This document shows positions 48,760 through 53,077 of a DNA stretch of 53,077 bases, piece by piece. The notes below the pieces were generated by a model, which was not told where the DNA came from, made no database searches, and saw nothing but the letters and a program-made list of their open reading frames with translations. Both the position numbers and the translations under genes were made by a program. The DNA is taken from the IMG/VR virus record IMGVR_UViG_3300038418_000044, positions 1 through 53,077 of that record, one strand, 5' to 3'. The stretch is from a virus. The number at the start of each line of letters is the position of its first letter. Position 1 is the stretch's first letter.

Positions 48760-50052
48760 TTATGGACGGTGTGTCGTCGCGTGGCACATAGCGTCCCACG
48801 CTCCCCCCGCCGGGTCAACGTAAATCCAGCAATATTCATTCTGCGCAACCGTTAACTGCGGCGGTGTGGAAACTCCGTTTACATGCCAAGTTGATGTAGT
48901 CACCGTCACGGCGGTAGAGCTTCCTGTAGTAGCATTCAATATAGCAAATCCACACTTGGGATTATTCAGCGTGGTCGCGTCTGGCAAGGATTCGGTTGCT
49001 GCATTGGCACCCAAGAACTGAACCTGAACTCCAGAACAGTCATTGTAGCCAACCGTATCAGCATCACCAATCACGTTCCTCACAGCGAATCCTATCTGAA
49101 ATTCCTGCGGGGCGGAGGATGCACTTGTGGTATTCCAACGGCCAAAGAAAAACTGGCCTCGCGTGGACGATGGCGTGGTACTCCCCAAAGTCGAAGTTGT
49201 GAGGTAGTAAGCTATGCCATACTGAATCCCGCTCGGTGTATAACCTACTAAAGGAGCGCATCCCGTAGCATTCCCACTCGCTGCAATCCCAGTGGGAGCA
49301 TAGCCGGTTTGACAGAGAGTCGGAGTGCCAGCGAGAGCTGAAGCGGTGCCCGTGTAGGTGCCACTGACTTCAAATCTCTCTATACCATCAGAAGGGTTGA
49401 GTGGCGTGATAACCAGACCAACCGCATTAGTGCTACTCGTGACAAAGTTCAGCCCATCCTGCGCAGTATTAGGCGAGCTATTAGTCTCCAGCGATATGCT
49501 CCCTCCGCCCCCACCGCCCAGAAAGGTACAATCAGTGCGGCTGTGAAGGGGGTTATCTGCGCAACTCACGCCAGTACCAATCAGATTGAGGATTTCCTCT
49601 GCTGATAGAACTATTCCACTCGCTTCAACAGTGCGATAGCCAACGCTCACAAATGGAGCGGGTGGGAAAGCCCCCAAAGGCGTATGTTGCCCGAGATTGT
49701 ACGTGGAGCCAGTGATGCTGTAGTTGGCTGTGTAGACCAAGTTGGATTGGCGCAAGTAGCGGACAGCGTAGAACGTCCCAGAAGGTGTGATAGCGTCATT
49801 GCCTGTCACGCTCACTGAGAAGCTGCCATTAGCAGCAGCCCTAGTGGATACCACTAGAGTTAGAACGACCGCCCCAGAGCTTGTAACCGTGCATACGTTG
49901 CCAGTGCCACAGTTCTGGAGTTGGAGCTGGACGGCAGCCCCGCCAAGCGCATATCCCTGCGAATCCACCACCGTGCCAGTGACCGTGGTAGCACGCGCGC
50001 TTATGGGCAGGAGGAGCAACAGGAACGCAAACCAGAATAAGCGAAATCGCAT
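48760..50052 (-). CDS. Secreted Ig-like/beta protein with signal peptide (430 aa)
   Basis: Clear signal peptide (MRFRLFWFAFLLLLLPISAR, then AT). The first domain (TTVTGTVVDSQGYALGGAAV) resembles carboxypeptidase-regulatory/Ig-like folds common in surface proteins. A poly-Gly hinge (LGGGGGGS, about 178-186) precedes a second beta domain that contains several cysteines. The second domain is Ser/Thr-rich. It lies between the small adaptor-like gene and the GIY-YIG gene. Like the 501-residue protein it has a signal peptide, unusual for a virion protein; host-surface deposition or export through the envelope during assembly are both possible. Confidence 0.6.
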   Translation of the reverse strand: MRFRLFWFAFLLLLLPISARATTVTGTVVDSQGYALGGAAVQLQLQNCGTGNVCTVTSSGAVVLTLVVSTRAAANGSFSVSVTGNDAITPSGTFYAVRYLRQSNLVYTANYSITGSTYNLGQHTPLGAFPPAPFVSVGYRTVEASGIVLSAEEILNLIGTGVSCADNPLHSRTDCTFLGGGGGGSISLETNSSPNTAQDGLNFVTSSTNAVGLVITPLNPSDGIERFEVSGTYTGTASALAGTPTLCQTGYAPTGIAASGNATGCAPLVGYTPSGIQYGIAYYLTTSTLGSTTPSSTRGQFFFGRWNTTSASSAPQEFQIGFAVRNVIGDADTVGYNDCSGVQVQFLGANAATESLPDATTLNNPKCGFAILNATTGSSTAVTVTTSTWHVNGVSTPPQLTVAQNEYCWIYVDPAGGAWDAMCHATTHRP

Positions 50053-50053
50053 C

Positions 50054-50359
50054 TCATATCTCCAAAATATCCAATACCAGCACGCCAGTATATTGGCGGC
50101 TTTGGTCTGTCGAGACCACTATCTCAACATTGTGCCGCTCGCCAGTGTTGCCACCCTGTAGCCACAGGATCACGAAGGGAGAATCCACATAGGGGGCGGG
50201 CGATGAACCGATGATGGCAGCGCTGGAGTCAACCCCTGTCGCTGCGTTCGTGGACGTGGCCGAGATGATACCAGTTACGACCTCGCCCGGCTGCAAATCC
50301 GGTGTGAAATCTAGCTGATAGTCGAATATGTCTCTCGGGTCTTTCCAAGTTGCTGGCAT
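50054..50359 (-). CDS. Small fibre-tail adaptor-like protein (101 aa)
   Basis: The start MPATWKDPRDIFDYQLDFTP and the core LQPGEVVTGIISATS resemble the small beta-sandwich adaptor proteins that phages use to join fibres to tails (K-D-P...Y-x-x-D-F/W...G-x-x-I/V). It lies directly downstream of the long repeat protein. Confidence rests on pattern recognition only. Confidence 0.55.
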   Translation of the reverse strand: MPATWKDPRDIFDYQLDFTPDLQPGEVVTGIISATSTNAATGVDSSAAIIGSSPAPYVDSPFVILWLQGGNTGERHNVEIVVSTDQSRQYTGVLVLDILEI

Positions 50360-50370
50360 GATGACTCCGT

Positions 50371-53077
50371 TCAGTCCTGTTTAGAGCGTGGTACAACGCT
50401 CCCTTTGGAGTGGGACTCAACCGAGCCCACCCTATCTCTATTTTCCACGCTGCCGCCGCGGGGTTGGCTTACCGTACCACCAGTATGCAGCCTACTCGCC
50501 GATGTCCCACCCTGACTGCGAGATTCGGCGCTTCCGCCACGTGTGGGGAAGAACATTCTCTCGACAAGGCGGTCTAGCCAGACCCATCGGTCTCCAAGCC
50601 TAACTAACAGGCCAAGTTCAATATTTTGAGCGTCTAGCCAAGTGATTGGCTCACTGGCCAGAACTCGGCAGCCTAGTGTTGGGACAGCAGCATCCAGCCA
50701 ATTGGCAGCGGTGCTATCCTGCGCAGAGTAGTGCGCGCCAACAGCAAGCTGGACTCTATCATCCCAGTTTGCGGACGCATCGTCGGCCACTGAGAACGTA
50801 AGCGGGCCTGCACCCTGAACGATGAGAGCATCCTGCCAACTAATGCCATCACTAGCGGATGCCTGCTGATGCCCCTGCTGGCCAGTAGAGTCCTGCGGGA
50901 TTCTGGAGTCAGTGATAGCTTCCTGCTCACCTTCCAGCAAGCCGAGAGCTTCCATTCCCACCCAGCTTATGGTATCGGTTGCAGTTACCAATTGCAGAGC
51001 ATAAAGGGCCTTGCTGACATTATCTGACCAATTAGCAGCATCAGAATCCGTGAGAAGTAGTAGCTCACCAGACCCTATGGATACCGCATCAAACCAAGAC
51101 TGCAAATCGCTGGCAGAGCATTGGCCAGTCTGGATCGCATACTGAGCATCATTCCAAGCGAGTGAGTTGACTAGGCTTAGAGCTTCCCCGCCCAGCAATT
51201 GCAGACTGTCCACCCATCCTGCAACCGCGCTGTCCGTTGGTGATCCAAGCTGGCCTGTGGTAACTGCTTGGCTATCCAACCATGCAAAGGGATCAATGGG
51301 GGCGAGCCGCTCACCGCCTAAGATGATGGTCTCATCCAGCCACGAGATGGAGTCTGACGCAGCGCAGGTGATACCAGTGGTGGTCGCAACGACCACGGTA
51401 TCATTCCAAGTGAAGCTATCGGCTAAGATGATAGCCCCCGCTCCAGCAAAGCTCAGAGCGTCCTGCCAGTTGGCTGCTTCACTGTCAGAGGGCGCTGCTG
51501 TTATTCCAGCCGCTCCGCTGACGATGACCGAATCCTGCCAGTTGGGGGACTGGTCATCGGCGAAGGAAATCTGCCCGTACTCAAATGCTTGCTGAGAATC
51601 ATTCCACCCATAGAACGTATCGGATAACTGGACTATCCCAGCTAGTGACGATGCTATCACATCAGCCAGCCAAGAAGCCTCGGACTCTGCCCATGGGATC
51701 AGTTCTCCCACCAAGATGAGTAAGGAATCATCCCAAGCGGGCATGTAATCAGAGAAACTGGCGAGGGTTCCCGCGATGACGGCCACAGCATCCAGCCAAG
51801 CTTGCTCAGAGTCGCTGGGCTGGACAATCTCGCCAACTAGGACAGTCCCAGCATCAAGCCAGTTTGCCACTTCCGAATCGGATGGGGCGAAGGAGACTCC
51901 AAGCTGGACTATTGCAGCATCCTCCCACCAAGAGAATACATCGGCAAGCGCAAGGTTTCCCCTACCTGCGAAGGTTAAAGCATCTAACCAGTTAGTGGAC
52001 TCATCATCAGAGGGAAGTGCGGTTATGGTAGCCTGTCCGCTGACTACAACCGCATCAGCCCAATTCGGACTCTCATCATCAGCGAGAGCAATCCTACCGT
52101 ATTCGGATACCGCCTCCGAGTCGTTCCAAGTGAATGTATCTGATGGCTGGATCAGTTCGGCTAGAGAGGATATAGAAACCGCATCAGACCAGTAGCCAAC
52201 CTCTGAATCAGTCCACAGGATTAGTTCTCCGACCAGCATGGCCAGCGAATCGTTCCAATTGCCAACTTGGGAATCGGCTGAGGATAGAACCTCTCCAACT
52301 AGCAGGTCTAGGTCTTCATTCCAGTTGAAGCCCTCATTACCAGAAGGCACATCGCCGAGGCCAAAGACAGCAGCATCACTCCAGTTCCCACTCTCAGAGT
52401 CGCTGGGTTGCGCAGGAATGCCCACAACCAGAGCTAGAGCATCCGCCCAGTTACCGTAGCAAGAATCGCTTGGCTGAACTTGGACGCCCGCGGTTGGGGT
52501 CTCAGCATCAGACCATATACTTGTCTCGGAATCCGAAGGTGTAAGCTGCTCGCCAACCAAGACGCTGGCTGTGTCAGCCCAATAGCCACCCTGAGAATCG
52601 GAGGGCTGGGGCTGCTCCCACCCTATCGCGCTGGCAGCATCAGACCAGTTGGCAGTCTCAGAATCAGATGGAGATATCTGCTCGCCAAGGGTCAGACTCT
52701 CAGAATCCCCCCAATAGGCGGCTTCCGCATCACTGGGGGATACCTGCTCACCGCCGACTATGGCAATTGCATCAGACCAGTTTCCCGCTTGAGAATCACT
52801 AGGCTGCGGAGAAATCCCCGTGATCGGAGTTTGCGCCTCTGTCCAATTATCCGCTTCCGAATCTGAGGGTGATACAATCTCGCCAACAAGGATGGTAGTA
52901 GAGTCAGACCAATTTCCCGCCTGAGAGTCCGATGGCTGCGGCTGAGACCATAGAATCTGGCTGGTGCTATCCGACCAGTTGCCCGTTTCAGAGTCGCTAG
53001 GCGACACCTGCCCACCCAGAATCAAGCTTCCTGAGTCAGACCAGTTAGCAACATCAGAATCACTTGGAGCGACTCGC
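50371..53077 (-). CDS. Giant repeat fibre protein, 5' end beyond the window (at least 900 aa)
   Basis: The open frame enters at the right edge and runs to a stop at 50371. Almost all of it is a degenerate 18-23-residue repeat with the consensus PSDSExxNWxDAxxxxxGE; about 38 copies can be counted, from the conserved forms near the N-terminal side to very diverged ones near the C-terminus (ADDQSPNW; LADSFTWND). Each copy has an invariant Trp followed by Asp. The C-terminal about 60 residues switch to a low-complexity GGS/GSVE tail. Such repeats form long, solenoid-like fibres. The next gene encodes a fibre adaptor-like protein, which fits a tail or head fibre. Confidence 0.75.
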   Translation of the reverse strand, partial: RVAPSDSDVANWSDSGSLILGGQVSPSDSETGNWSDSTSQILWSQPQPSDSQAGNWSDSTTILVGEIVSPSDSEADNWTEAQTPITGISPQPSDSQAGNWSDAIAIVGGEQVSPSDAEAAYWGDSESLTLGEQISPSDSETANWSDAASAIGWEQPQPSDSQGGYWADTASVLVGEQLTPSDSETSIWSDAETPTAGVQVQPSDSCYGNWADALALVVGIPAQPSDSESGNWSDAAVFGLGDVPSGNEGFNWNEDLDLLVGEVLSSADSQVGNWNDSLAMLVGELILWTDSEVGYWSDAVSISSLAELIQPSDTFTWNDSEAVSEYGRIALADDESPNWADAVVVSGQATITALPSDDESTNWLDALTFAGRGNLALADVFSWWEDAAIVQLGVSFAPSDSEVANWLDAGTVLVGEIVQPSDSEQAWLDAVAVIAGTLASFSDYMPAWDDSLLILVGELIPWAESEASWLADVIASSLAGIVQLSDTFYGWNDSQQAFEYGQISFADDQSPNWQDSVIVSGAAGITAAPSDSEAANWQDALSFAGAGAIILADSFTWNDTVVVATTTGITCAASDSISWLDETIILGGERLAPIDPFAWLDSQAVTTGQLGSPTDSAVAGWVDSLQLLGGEALSLVNSLAWNDAQYAIQTGQCSASDLQSWFDAVSIGSGELLLLTDSDAANWSDNVSKALYALQLVTATDTISWVGMEALGLLEGEQEAITDSRIPQDSTGQQGHQQASASDGISWQDALIVQGAGPLTFSVADDASANWDDRVQLAVGAHYSAQDSTAANWLDAAVPTLGCRVLASEPITWLDAQNIELGLLVRLGDRWVWLDRLVERMFFPTRGGSAESRSQGGTSASRLHTGGTVSQPRGGSVENRDRVGSVESHSKGSVVPRSKQD
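50560..53077 (-). repeat. Array of about 38 diverged Ser-Asp-Ser/Trp-Asp repeats
   Basis: The unit is 54-69 bases long. Synonymous divergence among copies is high, so the array is old rather than freshly amplified. Conserved core: Ser-Asp-Ser, then Trp-x-Asp about seven residues later. Copies toward the window edge are more alike, with an alternation of units beginning SPSDSE and PSDSQ. Confidence 0.75.

Noticed and set aside
47923-48760. Duplicated target-gene end at the GIY-YIG gene
   Set aside because: The preceding gene ends CHATTHRP-stop and the endonuclease ends KISNAI-stop; no similarity, so a plain intergenic insertion is assumed.
1-53077. CRISPR array, integrase, attachment site or terminase
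   Set aside because: No regularly spaced short repeats, no recombinase motif and no terminase signature were found in the window.

Overview
The window is part of the genome of a tailed double-stranded DNA bacteriophage. The evidence is a complete run of virion genes: capsid protease/scaffold, decoration protein, major capsid protein, connectors, tail tube, tail chaperone with an overlapping second frame, a 1706-residue tape measure and a tail hub. The long tape measure and the tail-tube genes point to a siphovirus-like particle. The host cannot be fixed from sequence alone. Secreted proteins with Ig-like folds and a soil-phage-like gene repertoire are compatible with a Gram-negative soil bacterium such as an Acidobacteriota, but this is a weak inference. 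No integrase, terminase or portal gene is present; terminase and portal probably lie beyond the right edge.

Layout. Positions 1-20074 are almost entirely plus strand. First comes the end of a helix-hairpin-helix protein. Next is a sugar-modification operon (156-5457) with five glycosyltransferase-like genes and an FkbM-type methyltransferase. After it come small zinc-binding and hypothetical genes, a macro-domain protein, two adenine methyltransferases and the DNA polymerase region (9984-15029), then small genes and a LamG-domain protein. Positions 20013-53077 are almost entirely minus strand. Read in the direction of transcription (right to left) they encode a giant repeat fibre (cut by the window edge), a small adaptor-like protein, a secreted Ig-like protein, protease/scaffold, decoration protein, major capsid protein, connectors, tail terminator, two tail tube paralogues, tail chaperones, tape measure, tail tip genes, a second secreted protein, lysis genes, a glycosyltransferase, a CmoB-like methyltransferase and a small HTH regulator. 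The two halves converge and overlap at about 20013-20074. One plus-strand gene (41225-41464) sits inside the late region with its own promoter and a hairpin, like a moron.

Three things stand out. (1) The family A DNA polymerase is split inside its exonuclease domain. A UDG-exonuclease half (9984-11432) carries Exo I and II and the polymerase half (13539-15029) carries Exo III and motifs A, B and C; six other genes lie between them. (2) Six homing-endonuclease-type genes are scattered through the window: two HNH, one GIY-YIG, two NUMOD3/Vsr-like, and one with NUMOD3 repeats only. Two of them are inserted just before the last codons of a host gene, and those codons occur twice, once before and once after the element, with different synonymous codons. 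The element therefore appears to carry a recoded copy of the 3' end that keeps the target protein intact. (3) The capsid protease/scaffold gene (44904-47933) encodes a fusion of a ChaB-like segment, a cysteine cluster, a complete rubrerythrin-like di-iron four-helix domain, a Mu gpI-like protease and a DUF6582-like segment.

Genes expected to act together: the polymerase halves, UDG domain and methyltransferases in DNA replication and protection; the glycosyltransferase and methyltransferase genes in modifying an unknown acceptor (virion protein, host envelope or DNA base); the minus-strand genes in building the virion and lysing the host. Three plus-strand promoters share TTGAC(A/T), a 17-base spacer and a TAnnnT -10 box, suggesting that host sigma-70 RNA polymerase reads them.
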